Shown: piece by piece, positions 43,514 to 52,488 of the stretch
How positions within the stretch are numbered: position 1 is the first letter of the stretch
Layout of the letters: each line of letters opens with the position of its first letter
Assembly: GCF_014831675.1 (NCBI RefSeq)
Contig: NZ_VJXY01000023.1
Location: 1-64,000 of the forward strand
Length of the DNA stretch: 64,000 bases
Source: Komarekiella delphini-convector SJRDD-AB1
GTDB taxonomy: Bacteria; Cyanobacteriota; Cyanobacteriia; Cyanobacteriales; Nostocaceae
Direction of reading: 5' to 3'
Position numbers and translations under genes: made by a program
Notes under the pieces: model-generated
Databases searched by the model: none
What the model saw: only the letters and a program-made list of their open reading frames with translations
What the model was told of the DNA's origin: nothing

Positions 43514-44746
43514 TCAAAACAGTTTGTGGATAGCCTTTTTCACTTTACAACTAACTGCCTCCCAAGAGTATTCTGCTTGTACTAATTCATAGGCAGAACG
43601 AGCTAGTTTCTCTCCCAAAAAAGGATCTGTCCAGATTTGACATACTCCTGCAACTAACTCCTCTACCTCTCTAATTAATAGGTGTTCCCCATCTTCAGCG
43701 TTGATTCCTTCAGCACCCTTAGCAGTACTAACAACAGGACAACCAGCAGCAAAGGCTTCTACAATTTTCAGGCGCGTACCTCCACCCTGAAGTAATGGTA
43801 CAAGCATGACGCTAGCAGCAGCCAAATAGGGTCGGACATCTGGTACACTACCTGTAACGATAATTCCAGGCGATCGCTTGGCAGCATCCAGCATAAATTG
43901 AGTGGGACTGCGCCCTACTAGCAGTAAACGGCTATCTGGGTAAAGCTCCCGCAGCCGGGGATAGATTTGGTTAATCAGTAATTCAGCCGCCACTGTATTA
44001 GGTGAGTATGAAAGCTGACCAAGAAAAAGTACATTCCGCTTCGTATTCTCCAATCCCGTCTCTGGGCTGTATTCACTGGAACGTACACAGTCGTAGTGGG
44101 CTACATTGATGCCATTAGGTACAACGTGAGTGGGCGATACTTGTCCGTAAAACTTGTTTATCAAGCTCACATCGTCTTCGCTGCATACCCATACTTGGCT
44201 AACTTGTTTAGTAAAGTCGCTTTCAATGGACTTGAGATGGTCTAGCTGAATCTTGGCTTTTAACTTTGACTTTAAACCCTGAACTGCATGGTATCTCTGC
44301 TGCCATAGAGATGCTTCCACATTATGGTTATCGAAGATAATGTGACATTTATGTTTCTTGACCACGCTCAAGTAAGGATACAGCCATACCTCCTCAAGAA
44401 TTACAACATCAGGCTGAAATTTTATCAGAGTTTCGTCTAATTCTTGAGCAGCAGTTTTTGTATAAGCCCAATCTGCATCTGGATGTCTGCGAGAGTTCAG
44501 CCACCACAACCGACTTTCTAAATTTTCCCAGTTTGACCGCTGTTTGGCAAAGTTGGAGTGTTTCCATAGTTCAACCCCAGGTAAAGACGTGCTTTTAGGA
44601 GTCCAGTTGGAGGCTGAAAAAACGGCAACTGGGCCGAATTTCATCATAATATTGATGTTTTGCCAGGTACGTAAACTTGCTCCACCCACAGGTGGATAAG
44701 GCACTTCTTTTGTAATGAATAAAGTGCGAATCGAGGAAGTCGTCAC
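43514..44746 (-). CDS. Group-1 (GT4-type) glycosyltransferase
   Basis: This is a 410-residue GT-B enzyme. TLFITKEVPYPPVGGASLRTWQNI opens the N-terminal domain. HVVPNGINVAHY, VLFLGQLSYSPNTVAA, IIVTGSVPDVRPYLAAASVMLVPL and the ExxxxxxxE motif in GGGTRLKIVEAFAAGCPVVST form the donor site. It is a close structural parallel to the GT4 gene at 37879-39108. It is convergent with the methyltransferase gene (9-bp gap), with about 150 bp upstream to the next operon. Confidence 0.9.
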   Translation of the reverse strand: MTTSSIRTLFITKEVPYPPVGGASLRTWQNINIMMKFGPVAVFSASNWTPKSTSLPGVELWKHSNFAKQRSNWENLESRLWWLNSRRHPDADWAYTKTAAQELDETLIKFQPDVVILEEVWLYPYLSVVKKHKCHIIFDNHNVEASLWQQRYHAVQGLKSKLKAKIQLDHLKSIESDFTKQVSQVWVCSEDDVSLINKFYGQVSPTHVVPNGINVAHYDCVRSSEYSPETGLENTKRNVLFLGQLSYSPNTVAAELLINQIYPRLRELYPDSRLLLVGRSPTQFMLDAAKRSPGIIVTGSVPDVRPYLAAASVMLVPLLQGGGTRLKIVEAFAAGCPVVSTAKGAEGINAEDGEHLLIREVEELVAGVCQIWTDPFLGEKLARSAYELVQAEYSWEAVSCKVKKAIHKLF

Positions 44747-44895
44747 TTAAGTATGTCTCCAATGATTACAAGTTATGTGGGAATGCGTAGACTATATATG
44801 AGAATTCCTCACGCAAAGGCGCAAAGAAAGACTGCAAACAGTAAGCAATGCTCCACAATTATGTAATACAAATACTCAGTTAAGGGTTGGCGAAT

Positions 44896-45651
44896 CTACC
44901 TATTTTGTGGAATAGTTGGGGTAGGTTGATAAGTTTGGCTGAATCTTAGTTGATTAATCACAAAGAATGTAGTAAGAGCTAAGGTAATGGATACGGCTGC
45001 GATCGCTAAACGATTAGCCTTCCAAGAGCCTAGTTTTCCTTGTGTATATGCAGTATTAACTATATTTACTTCTCGCTTAGCTTCTTCCAAAATTGATTGG
45101 AGAGCATTTATTTGTTCATCTTCTAGTTCTGAAAATCTATCTTGCCTAAAAGCATTTTCTAGGATTTTTACCTTTTGTTCTGAAGATACCTGAGCAAGTT
45201 CTCTCCTGACAACCTCAAATGGATTACTTTGCCTTACAGGTTGTGAAGATGGAGTTGGAGATTTTGGTTCAAAATATTTTTGAGAAAACCTCTCTAGTTT
45301 CTCATACTTGGCTGGTTGTGAGGATGGAATTGGAGAAATTGGCGGCTGAATCGGAGTATCTTGTTTAATCTCCTTTTTAGTAAAACTATACGAGGTATCT
45401 TGCTGTACAGGTATTGGTGATTTAGTTTGAGATTTTTGAGGTTGAGATTGGATACGCTGATTATTACCTATTTTATTTGTTTGAAATGACCATTTATATT
45501 CACTATCTTGGACAACCATATTCTTCAATGAAGAATACAGGTAGTGATTTACTTCCCGTCTCTCAACTCCTAGCATTTCAGCAATTTTTACTGCTCTTAG
45601 CGGAGTACCACGCTTTAATATTTCAAGTATTTGGAATTCTAGTTTATCCAT
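44896..45651 (-). CDS. Membrane-anchored Z-alpha-like winged-helix protein
   Basis: This is a 251-residue protein. The N-terminal ~56 residues look like a Z-alpha winged helix: DKLEFQILEILKRG, then IAEMLGVERREVNHYLYSSL, and a wing ending YKWSF. Residues corresponding to the Z-DNA/Z-RNA contacts of ADAR1 are present: Arg31, Arg32, Asn35, Tyr39 and Trp54. The ProPro of the classical wing is absent. A long Pro/Ser/Gln-rich linker with two related PSSQP units follows, then a helical stretch (EVVRRELAQVSSEQKVKILE), one membrane helix (about 214-231) and a short tail. It is the last gene of the nuclease-ParA operon, 42 bp after the ParB-like gene. The Z-alpha assignment is by eye. Confidence 0.6.
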   Translation of the reverse strand: MDKLEFQILEILKRGTPLRAVKIAEMLGVERREVNHYLYSSLKNMVVQDSEYKWSFQTNKIGNNQRIQSQPQKSQTKSPIPVQQDTSYSFTKKEIKQDTPIQPPISPIPSSQPAKYEKLERFSQKYFEPKSPTPSSQPVRQSNPFEVVRRELAQVSSEQKVKILENAFRQDRFSELEDEQINALQSILEEAKREVNIVNTAYTQGKLGSWKANRLAIAAVSITLALTTFFVINQLRFSQTYQPTPTIPQNR

Positions 45652-45693
45652 ATTGACCCAGAATTATTATTACAAATTAGCTAGAAGTAAAGT

Positions 45694-46446
45694 TTAAATA
45701 AATAAGATGCGTGACCAGCTATCAACAATGTCTACCATTTTATCGCCACTTATACCTTTAACCTGTTTTTTGCCACTTGCAACCTTTACTCTTGCTAGTA
45801 CATCTTTCAGAGATTCAAATTTTTTCTTAGTACGTTCTTTTTCGACACTTTCAGCCACCTGAACGGCTTTTTTATCAGTAAATCCAGCAGTTCTTAATCT
45901 AAAAGTCAATTCTAGTAAACTTAAACTATTAAATGCATCTAATGGTGTAACTTGTTTTGGTATCTGACTTTCAATCAGCTTGAGAGTCTCGTATAACTTC
46001 TGTCTTTCTTGTCTTTCTTGTGCCAGTTCTAACCTTAAATCATTGATTTGCTTGGCAAACAAATGAGAATTATTATTTGTTGAAATCGATTTTGAATTAG
46101 TTGTTTCAATTGGAGTCTTAATTTCTAGTTTTTCGACCGAATCAAATTTTTTAAACGCAGTTACTTGTTTAGCTATTTTCTCCTCACTTTTGGATGAAAT
46201 TACAAAAGCATTGACCATTTCGCATTGACGAGAATTTTTTTCTCTCGCTTTGACAGCAGCATAATATTCTAGGTATCCATCTACTACTGTATAAGTTTCT
46301 AAGCCCGTAGCTTTTAAAATTAATGGTCTGATAATTCCTCCGCTTTCTATAATCATATCAGCAAGGCTATTTACAGCATCATCTGTAAAGTTGGAACGAG
46401 AAACTTCACAAGTAATATTTTTAACATCTACAGTATAAAACTCCAT
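45694..46446 (-). CDS. ParB/Srx-like protein with C-terminal helical domain
   Basis: This is a 250-residue protein. The N-terminal ~75 residues follow the ParB/sulfiredoxin-type pattern: a short strand (FYTVDVKNITCEVSR), ADMIIESGGIIRPLILKATGL and YTVVDGYLEYYAAVKARE, equivalent to the DGxRRxxAA box. A Ser/Thr/Asn linker and a coiled coil (LAQERQERQKLYETLKLIE) follow. The C-terminal part (LSLLELTFRLRTAGFTD, KKFESLKDVLARVK) ends in GISGDKMVDIVDSW, which may be a helix-hairpin-helix-like end. It starts 2 bp after the stop of the nuclease-ParA gene, so the two are translationally linked. Classical ParB centromere-binding helices are not obvious. Confidence 0.6.
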   Translation of the reverse strand: MEFYTVDVKNITCEVSRSNFTDDAVNSLADMIIESGGIIRPLILKATGLETYTVVDGYLEYYAAVKAREKNSRQCEMVNAFVISSKSEEKIAKQVTAFKKFDSVEKLEIKTPIETTNSKSISTNNNSHLFAKQINDLRLELAQERQERQKLYETLKLIESQIPKQVTPLDAFNSLSLLELTFRLRTAGFTDKKAVQVAESVEKERTKKKFESLKDVLARVKVASGKKQVKGISGDKMVDIVDSWSRILFI

Positions 46447-46448
46447 TA

Positions 46449-47828
46449 TTAATTGACCCCTATTTTTTGTAAAACTTCTTTAGCTAACATCTCAAATTCC
46501 ATAGCGGATTGTTGAGCATTAGTTTTTAAATCTGCATATTTAATAATTGATCTTGGATCTGGATATTCTAAATCTCCAACTGTTATTGTATTATTCATAC
46601 ATTCTGAAAGAGCAGTTCTATCATAAATAACTGCTTCCATTAAAGGGAGATTATAGCGCTCAGATATAGTACTTCTTTGTCTTGGAAAAGTATACTGCAA
46701 AAATTTAGAATTAGTTGAAATTTTAGAAGCAAGAACTCCTATTATATTAATAGGTTCCTTGCTCATAAGCCCTCTGTATTCATTAATTTGCTTAATAAAG
46801 TTTTTAACGGTTGGTAAGCCTTGGTTGGCAAATGGTTTTAAATCCGAAGGAATTATCAAATAATCAGAAGCAATTAGGGCAACTTCAGCATAATAATCCC
46901 TTGATGGAGGTGTATCAATAATTACGATATCATAATGAGTTTCTATAATTTTGAGCTTAGAAATTAGCCTACTTCTGCTAACTGCTATTTTGTTTAGTTT
47001 ATCTTGTTTATCGATCAAGTTAATATGTGAAGGAACAACATCTATTTCTGGATCATTAAAATAATTAGACTGACGTAAAATTTCTGGTATGAAATTAAAA
47101 TCTGCTGATTCTAATAAATGAGAAATATTTTGCTCTCGCAAATCATCATCTTCTTCAAATTGAAATTTTATTAAGCCTGTAGCAAACGTAGTATTTGCCT
47201 GAGAATCTATATCAATCAAAAGTACACTTTTACCTTTTTTTCTCAATGCAGCTGCAAGATTTACTGCAACGGTAGTTTTACCAACACCACCTTTATTATG
47301 ATAAATCGCAATTGTTTTCATTGAATATTGCCTCTCAGTTTGAAAATTTAAATTATTTTCCGATACTTGTATCTGTGAATTTTCTGTCAGATGTTCTTCT
47401 TTTAGGCTGTCTCTACCAATAAAGTTTTTAATTTTATCTATCTTTTTCTCGACTTCTTTTCCATAACACTGAAACACTAGCTGAACATCATTTTTAAATT
47501 TCTCATAAATTCTGATTTCTTTGCCATTAGTTAGCAGCCCATACCTTACATTCAAGCTTGTTAAATAATGCCTGAGTCGGAGGACGTGATTATTTAAGTT
47601 TTGTTTAGGATGCTTCGCCTCCATGACGACACTCAAGGGTGAGTTGGCATCTAAGACAAAGGGAATTACTTGCGCTGCAAATGCTAAGAAGTCTAAGCGG
47701 ATGCTACCAAGGGCAACTTCTTGATGCCAGGTATCAGGAGTATACCCTAGCTGTGGTAGCAAATATTGCACTATGAGTTTGCTTTCAACTTCGCTTTCAT
47801 TACGACACAGCTCAGGATTAAAAAGCAA
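46449..47828 (-). CDS. PD-(D/E)XK (HsdR-N-like) nuclease domain fused to ParA ATPase
   Basis: This is a 459-residue fusion. Residues 1-135 look like the N-terminal nuclease domain of type I restriction subunit R: Glu15 in a helix (ESKLIVQYLLPQLGY), Asp46 (RLDFLAF) and the Glu70-Ala-Lys72 motif (VVMEAKHP), so a catalytic PD-(D/E)XK core appears complete. Residues 170-459 are a ParA ATPase with deviant Walker A (HNKGGVGKTT, 177-186), Walker A' (LLIDIDSQAN), Walker B (IVIIDTPPS) and a C-terminal ParA segment. The start is TTG at 47828 with AGAGG about seven bases upstream. An internal ATG at residue 170 could make ParA alone. The ParB-like gene follows 2 bp later. Confidence 0.75.
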   Translation of the reverse strand: MLFNPELCRNESEVESKLIVQYLLPQLGYTPDTWHQEVALGSIRLDFLAFAAQVIPFVLDANSPLSVVMEAKHPKQNLNNHVLRLRHYLTSLNVRYGLLTNGKEIRIYEKFKNDVQLVFQCYGKEVEKKIDKIKNFIGRDSLKEEHLTENSQIQVSENNLNFQTERQYSMKTIAIYHNKGGVGKTTVAVNLAAALRKKGKSVLLIDIDSQANTTFATGLIKFQFEEDDDLREQNISHLLESADFNFIPEILRQSNYFNDPEIDVVPSHINLIDKQDKLNKIAVSRSRLISKLKIIETHYDIVIIDTPPSRDYYAEVALIASDYLIIPSDLKPFANQGLPTVKNFIKQINEYRGLMSKEPINIIGVLASKISTNSKFLQYTFPRQRSTISERYNLPLMEAVIYDRTALSECMNNTITVGDLEYPDPRSIIKYADLKTNAQQSAMEFEMLAKEVLQKIGVN

Positions 47829-48335
47829 TATTTTTTACCTCTAAAAAAATAAAAATATTGGTAATAAAGGGATTTATGTTTGATTATGGCATGGCGTTAA
47901 TTGTCTTGAGTAATAAAAAATACTTATAAAAATTTAATAAATTCATAATATAGGTAGTGTTTCCACTGAGAATTTAGCTATTTCTGAGAGCTAGCCATGT
48001 TCAAAAGTATTAGGCTAAGTAAAAGCTAAATGCCGTAAGGACACACATCATCTGTGTATCTCTACCAACGACATGTGAGCTTTAGTATAAGTTCCCGACT
48101 TAAGTTCACAGGTTAGATAAGTGTAGACGTATACTTCAGAGGAACAGGTTTTTTTCTTTGCCAGCGTTGCATAATTAAGGCCGGGTTGCTATATAATCTG
48201 ACTGCCTCAATTGAGGAAACATGACTGAGAAGACTCTTTTAAGTCCGCGAAAATATTAAATTTAACGGAAGTTTCAATTGTTCAGCAGGGGTGTACGCTA
48301 CCTAGATGGGAAGGCGTCATCAGAGGAATTAACCA
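47829..48335. other. Divergent intergenic region between two parA genes
   Basis: This 507-bp AT-rich region separates the nuclease-ParA operon from the second ParA. No gene or clear parS-like palindrome was seen by eye. It is the natural place for promoters and perhaps for a centromere-like site. Confidence 0.4.
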
Positions 48336-49220
48336 ATGGGATATGTAATTGCTACTGCAAATATGAAAGGTGGTGTGGGAAAAACTACCCTCACCGTCAA
48401 CTTAGCGACTTGTTTAGCAAAAAATCATGGTAAGCGGGTGCTTGTCCTTGATTTAGATAGCCAAATTAGTGCCACACTCAGTCTGATGTCGCCTTTGGAT
48501 TTTGCCAAGCGTCGCAAACAAAGACTGACATTTAGATATCTGATAGATGAAGTTGTCAATCCAGAACCAAATGCAAAACTGACGATTCAGGAAATCATTC
48601 AATCTCAAGTTTGTAATCTACCTGGACTAGATTTATTACCAGGAGATATAGACTTGTATGATGAATTTGTTGTTTCAGAAATGCTGCATCAACAAGCAGT
48701 TGCTTTGGGTGAACAGGATTTTGAAACGATTTGGAATCGCTTTGAAAGAGTTTTGATTAATAACATCTTAAAATCTGTTCGCCAAGATTATGATTTTATC
48801 CTCTTGGATTGTGCGCCTGGTTATAATCTATTGACTCGTAGCGCTTTAGCTGGTAGTGATTTCTATATACTTCCTGCTAAACCAGAACCTTTATCTGTGG
48901 TGGGTATTCAATTACTGGAAAGACGGATTGCTCAATTAAAAGACAGTCACGGGAATGAAACCAAGATAGATATAAAAATGCTGGGAATTGTATTTAGCAT
49001 GTCCAACGCTAACCTGCTCACTGGCAGATATTATAAACAAGTTATGCACCGCGTTGTTGAAGATTTTGGCGTAGAAAAAATTTGTAAAACTCAAATACCA
49101 GTTGATGTCAATGTTGCTAAAGCTGTTGATAGTTTTATGCCAGTTGTTTTAAATGCTCCCCAATCAGCTGGTTCTAAAGCATTCTTTCAGTTAACTCAGG
49201 AGTTGTTGCAAAAGCTGTGA
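48336..49220 (+). CDS. ParA-family ATPase, single gene
   Basis: This is a 294-residue ParA/MinD-family ATPase without any extra domain. It has deviant Walker A (MKGGVGKTTLTVNLA), Walker A' (VLVLDLDSQISAT) and Walker B (FILLDCAPG). There is no ParB on this strand; the neighbouring operon on the opposite strand encodes a different ParA and the ParB-like protein. It may be an orphan partition or positioning ATPase, or a second ATPase that acts with the nuclease-ParA operon. A good intrinsic terminator follows at 49293-49326. Confidence 0.88.
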   Translation: MGYVIATANMKGGVGKTTLTVNLATCLAKNHGKRVLVLDLDSQISATLSLMSPLDFAKRRKQRLTFRYLIDEVVNPEPNAKLTIQEIIQSQVCNLPGLDLLPGDIDLYDEFVVSEMLHQQAVALGEQDFETIWNRFERVLINNILKSVRQDYDFILLDCAPGYNLLTRSALAGSDFYILPAKPEPLSVVGIQLLERRIAQLKDSHGNETKIDIKMLGIVFSMSNANLLTGRYYKQVMHRVVEDFGVEKICKTQIPVDVNVAKAVDSFMPVVLNAPQSAGSKAFFQLTQELLQKL

Positions 49221-49235
49221 AGAGTGCTGAATAGA

Positions 49236-49253
49236 GACGCGATTAATCGCGTC
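49236..49253. repeat. Dispersed palindrome, copy 3
   Basis: GACGCGATTAATCGCGTC is a perfect palindrome, identical in its 18-base core to the copy at 13781-13798. Confidence 0.75.
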
Positions 49254-49292
49254 TGTGCTGAAGCGCGGTAGCGGGGCGTTTAGCCCGTGCTG

Positions 49293-49326
49293 AGTGAGGA
49301 GTTATGAGTAAAACTCCTCACTTTTT
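49293..49326 (+). terminator. Intrinsic terminator after the single parA
   Basis: AGTGAGGAGTT (49293-49303) pairs perfectly over 11 bp with AACTCCTCACT (49312-49322), followed by T residues. It also faces the end of ileS on the opposite strand. Confidence 0.85.
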
Positions 49327-49330
49327 ACTT

Positions 49331-52246
49331 CTAGAACTCTCCGGCTAAGGCTGCAACGCAACGTTCGCAAATTAGGGGATGTTCTGCTGATTCTCCCACA
49401 TGGGTGGAGTAGTTCCAACAGCGATCGCACTTTTCCCCATCTGCATTTACTACCCCAATTCCCCAGCTATCTGATTGCAAGTTGTATTTCAACCCTTGCA
49501 GTTTGTCAGGAGAATCTAACACTTCTACTTGGGAGGTAAGGAATAGATAGCGGAGTTCATCGATACCGTTACCGATGACTGGATTTAGGGCTTTTACTGA
49601 GGAGCGTAATTGCTCATCAGCTATATATAGCAAAGCTTTCGCTTCCAAGGAAGAACCAATCAGTTTTTCTATTCTGGCTTGTTCTAGCACCTTATTTACA
49701 TCAGTGCGAATCTGCCGGACTTGTTGCCAAAATCCTGCTATTTCTGGATTACGCCATTTTTCTTCTATCTGCACCCAACCGGCTTCAAACACCGATTTGT
49801 AAGGTGTTTTGTAGGGGAGATATTGCCAGATATCTTCGGCGGTGTGGCATAGTACTGGGGCGATCGCTCGTGCTAAATTTTCTAAAGCTATCTTCAGCAC
49901 TGTTTGACAACTGCGACGGCGAAAAGCATTCGGGGCGCTGATGTAGAGTCTATCTTTGGCAACATCTAAATAGAAGTTGGACAAATCCACGACGCAGAAA
50001 TTCTGCACTGTTTGGAAAAAGCGGAAGAATTGGAAACTGTCAAAGGCTTCCGTGACTTCCTGAAACACCTCGGTGATGCGGTGCAACATATAACGGTCGA
50101 GTTCCGGCAAATCCTCTAAAGGGACTGCATCTTTTTCTGGGTCGAAGTCATGCAAGCTACCTAATAAGAACCGCGCTGTATTGCGAATCTTGCCTCTGAC
50201 ATCGTTTAGTTGCTTGATGATGTTTTTACCTATGCGGACATCAGAGGAATAATCTACCGATGATACCCACAACCTCAGTACATCCGCACCATAAGGCGGT
50301 TCTGCTTTTTGATTTTTTCCGCCTTCAATGATTATATTTGGGTCAAGCACATTTCCTTCTGACTTGCTCATCTTCCGCCCTTGTTCATCTAAAACAAAGC
50401 CGTGAGTTAAGACAGTTTTGTAAGGCGCAATGCCATTGACCGCTACACTGGTAAGCAAACTTGACTGGAACCAACCGCGATGTTGGTCGGAACCTTCCAA
50501 ATACAAATCAGCGGGGTAGTGTAACTCTGGACGCTGCTTTAATACAGCCGCCCAAGATGAACCAGAATCAAACCATACATCCATTGTGTCTGTACCTCTG
50601 CGGTAAGACCGACCATTATTTCTGTAAGATTCTGGTAACAACTCAGCTATCGACAATTCCCACCAAGCATCGGAACCTTTTTCGGCGATAATTGCTTGGA
50701 CGTGGTTGATAGTTTCTTCATTTAGCAGTACTTCTCCAGTTTGTTCATCGTAGAAAACGGGAATTGGGACACCCCAAGCACGCTGACGAGAGATACACCA
50801 ATCAGAACGTTCTGCCACCATTGGCGTGATGCGATTTTCACCTTGAGCTGGAATCCATTTTACTGTAGCGATCGCCTTTAACGCTTCTTCCCTAAATCCC
50901 TCCACCGAAGCAAACCATTGTTCAGTAGCGCGGAAAATCGTCGGTTTTTTCGTCCGCCAGTCATAGGGGTACTTGTGTTGGTAAGGTTCCTCCTTCAACA
51001 AAGAACCAACCACCGTCAACGCATCAATTACCGCTTGATTCCCATCACCTAGCACATTCAACCCAGCAAACTCACCCGCCTCTTGGGTGAAATTGCCATT
51101 GTCATCAACAGGCGCAAGGATAGGCAAGCCGTAACGCTGACCTACAATGTAGTCTTCTTGACCATGACCAGGTGCAGTATGTACCAACCCAGTACCCGAC
51201 TCAGTTGTGATGTAATCTCCACCCACAACCACCGGACTTTCGCGGTCAAACAAAGGATGACGGTAAGTAGTATGTTCTAAATCTTTTCCTTTAACTGTGG
51301 CTTTTACGGTTAACTCAACTTCCAATGTCGAAGATAAACTCTCCACCAAATCAGCTGCGACGATTAGATATTTGAAATTTATCTCGCGCAAAGGCGCAGA
51401 GGCGCTAAGATTACTTTGCGTCTGGGCGTCTGGGTGTGACACTTCCACTACCGCGTAATCCAAATCTGAATTCACCGCCACCGCCAAATTCCCCGGAATC
51501 GTCCAAGGCGTAGTCGTCCACACAGCTACACCCAACTCTGAGAGATATTCCCCCAAAACTGGTTTTACACCCTCAGTCAAACCTGTGATTCGGAAAGCTG
51601 CATAGATACTGCGAGAGGTGTGACCTTCTGGATATTCTAACTCAGCTTCAGCCAAAGCAGTTTTAGAACTAGGACTCCAGTGAACAGGTTTCAAACCACG
51701 ATAGATGAACCCTTTCAAGAACATCTGACCAAACACACCAATTTGCGCCGCCTCATATTCCGGCTGCAAAGTCAGATAAGGATGCTCAAAATCGCCCCAC
51801 ATCCCAAAGCGTATACAACTTTTGCTTTGATCTGCTACTGCTTCGAGTGCAAATTGTTTAGCTTTTTGCCGCAATTGTAAAGGCGTTAAGTTTTGCCGTT
51901 CTGCTGACTTCATGTTCTGCAAAACTTTCAGTTCAATAGGCAAACCGTGACAATCCCAACCGGGGACATAGCAAATCTTATGCCCTTTTAGCAGTTGGTA
52001 GCGATTAATAATATCTTTAAGAATTTTACCCAATGCATGACCACTATGAAGTGAGCCATTAGCGTAGGGAGGCCCATCGTGCAGTATAAATAATTCGCCG
52101 GGGTTTTCTTGCGAGAGGCGATCATAAATTTTATTTTCTTCCCAAAACTTTTGGATTTCCGGCTCACGCTTGATAGCGTTTGCTCGCATATCAAAGTTAG
52201 TCTTGGGTAGGTTTACAGTATCTTTGTAACTTCCAGTTTCGGTCAC
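49331..52246 (-). CDS. ileS: Isoleucyl-tRNA synthetase
   Basis: This class I aminoacyl-tRNA synthetase charges tRNA-Ile in the cytosol. The ATP site motif is PYANGSLHSGHALGK and the second is KMSKSEGN. The CP1 editing domain contains VAVWTTTPWTIPGNLAV and GTGLVHTAPGHGQEDY. The C-terminal zinc finger has four Cys (GEKCDRCWNYS and LICERCVAAL). I chose the GTG at 52246 (VTETGSYKD), since cyanobacterial enzymes begin near TETGSYKDTVNLPKT; an ATG lies 18 codons upstream. It is a housekeeping gene inside an otherwise accessory region. Confidence 0.95.
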   Translation of the reverse strand: MTETGSYKDTVNLPKTNFDMRANAIKREPEIQKFWEENKIYDRLSQENPGELFILHDGPPYANGSLHSGHALGKILKDIINRYQLLKGHKICYVPGWDCHGLPIELKVLQNMKSAERQNLTPLQLRQKAKQFALEAVADQSKSCIRFGMWGDFEHPYLTLQPEYEAAQIGVFGQMFLKGFIYRGLKPVHWSPSSKTALAEAELEYPEGHTSRSIYAAFRITGLTEGVKPVLGEYLSELGVAVWTTTPWTIPGNLAVAVNSDLDYAVVEVSHPDAQTQSNLSASAPLREINFKYLIVAADLVESLSSTLEVELTVKATVKGKDLEHTTYRHPLFDRESPVVVGGDYITTESGTGLVHTAPGHGQEDYIVGQRYGLPILAPVDDNGNFTQEAGEFAGLNVLGDGNQAVIDALTVVGSLLKEEPYQHKYPYDWRTKKPTIFRATEQWFASVEGFREEALKAIATVKWIPAQGENRITPMVAERSDWCISRQRAWGVPIPVFYDEQTGEVLLNEETINHVQAIIAEKGSDAWWELSIAELLPESYRNNGRSYRRGTDTMDVWFDSGSSWAAVLKQRPELHYPADLYLEGSDQHRGWFQSSLLTSVAVNGIAPYKTVLTHGFVLDEQGRKMSKSEGNVLDPNIIIEGGKNQKAEPPYGADVLRLWVSSVDYSSDVRIGKNIIKQLNDVRGKIRNTARFLLGSLHDFDPEKDAVPLEDLPELDRYMLHRITEVFQEVTEAFDSFQFFRFFQTVQNFCVVDLSNFYLDVAKDRLYISAPNAFRRRSCQTVLKIALENLARAIAPVLCHTAEDIWQYLPYKTPYKSVFEAGWVQIEEKWRNPEIAGFWQQVRQIRTDVNKVLEQARIEKLIGSSLEAKALLYIADEQLRSSVKALNPVIGNGIDELRYLFLTSQVEVLDSPDKLQGLKYNLQSDSWGIGVVNADGEKCDRCWNYSTHVGESAEHPLICERCVAALAGEF

Positions 52247-52488
52247 AGTCTCATGCCTAAGATTATAGGTGCAGATTTTACTAATTATAGAAGATGGCAT
52301 GATTTTAGATAAAACTGTTCACTGTAAATAACAGCAGATGCAAAGAAAAGAAAACGGTTCTCGAAGTCAAGTTCCCTTCAATATCCAGTTGGCCCTAATT
52401 GAACTGAAAGGAGTACAGTTTTTGGCTTTTCTGGAAAATCAAATAGTTTTAAATTTGAATTACCATCATGTTCTAATTGCTATTGAGC

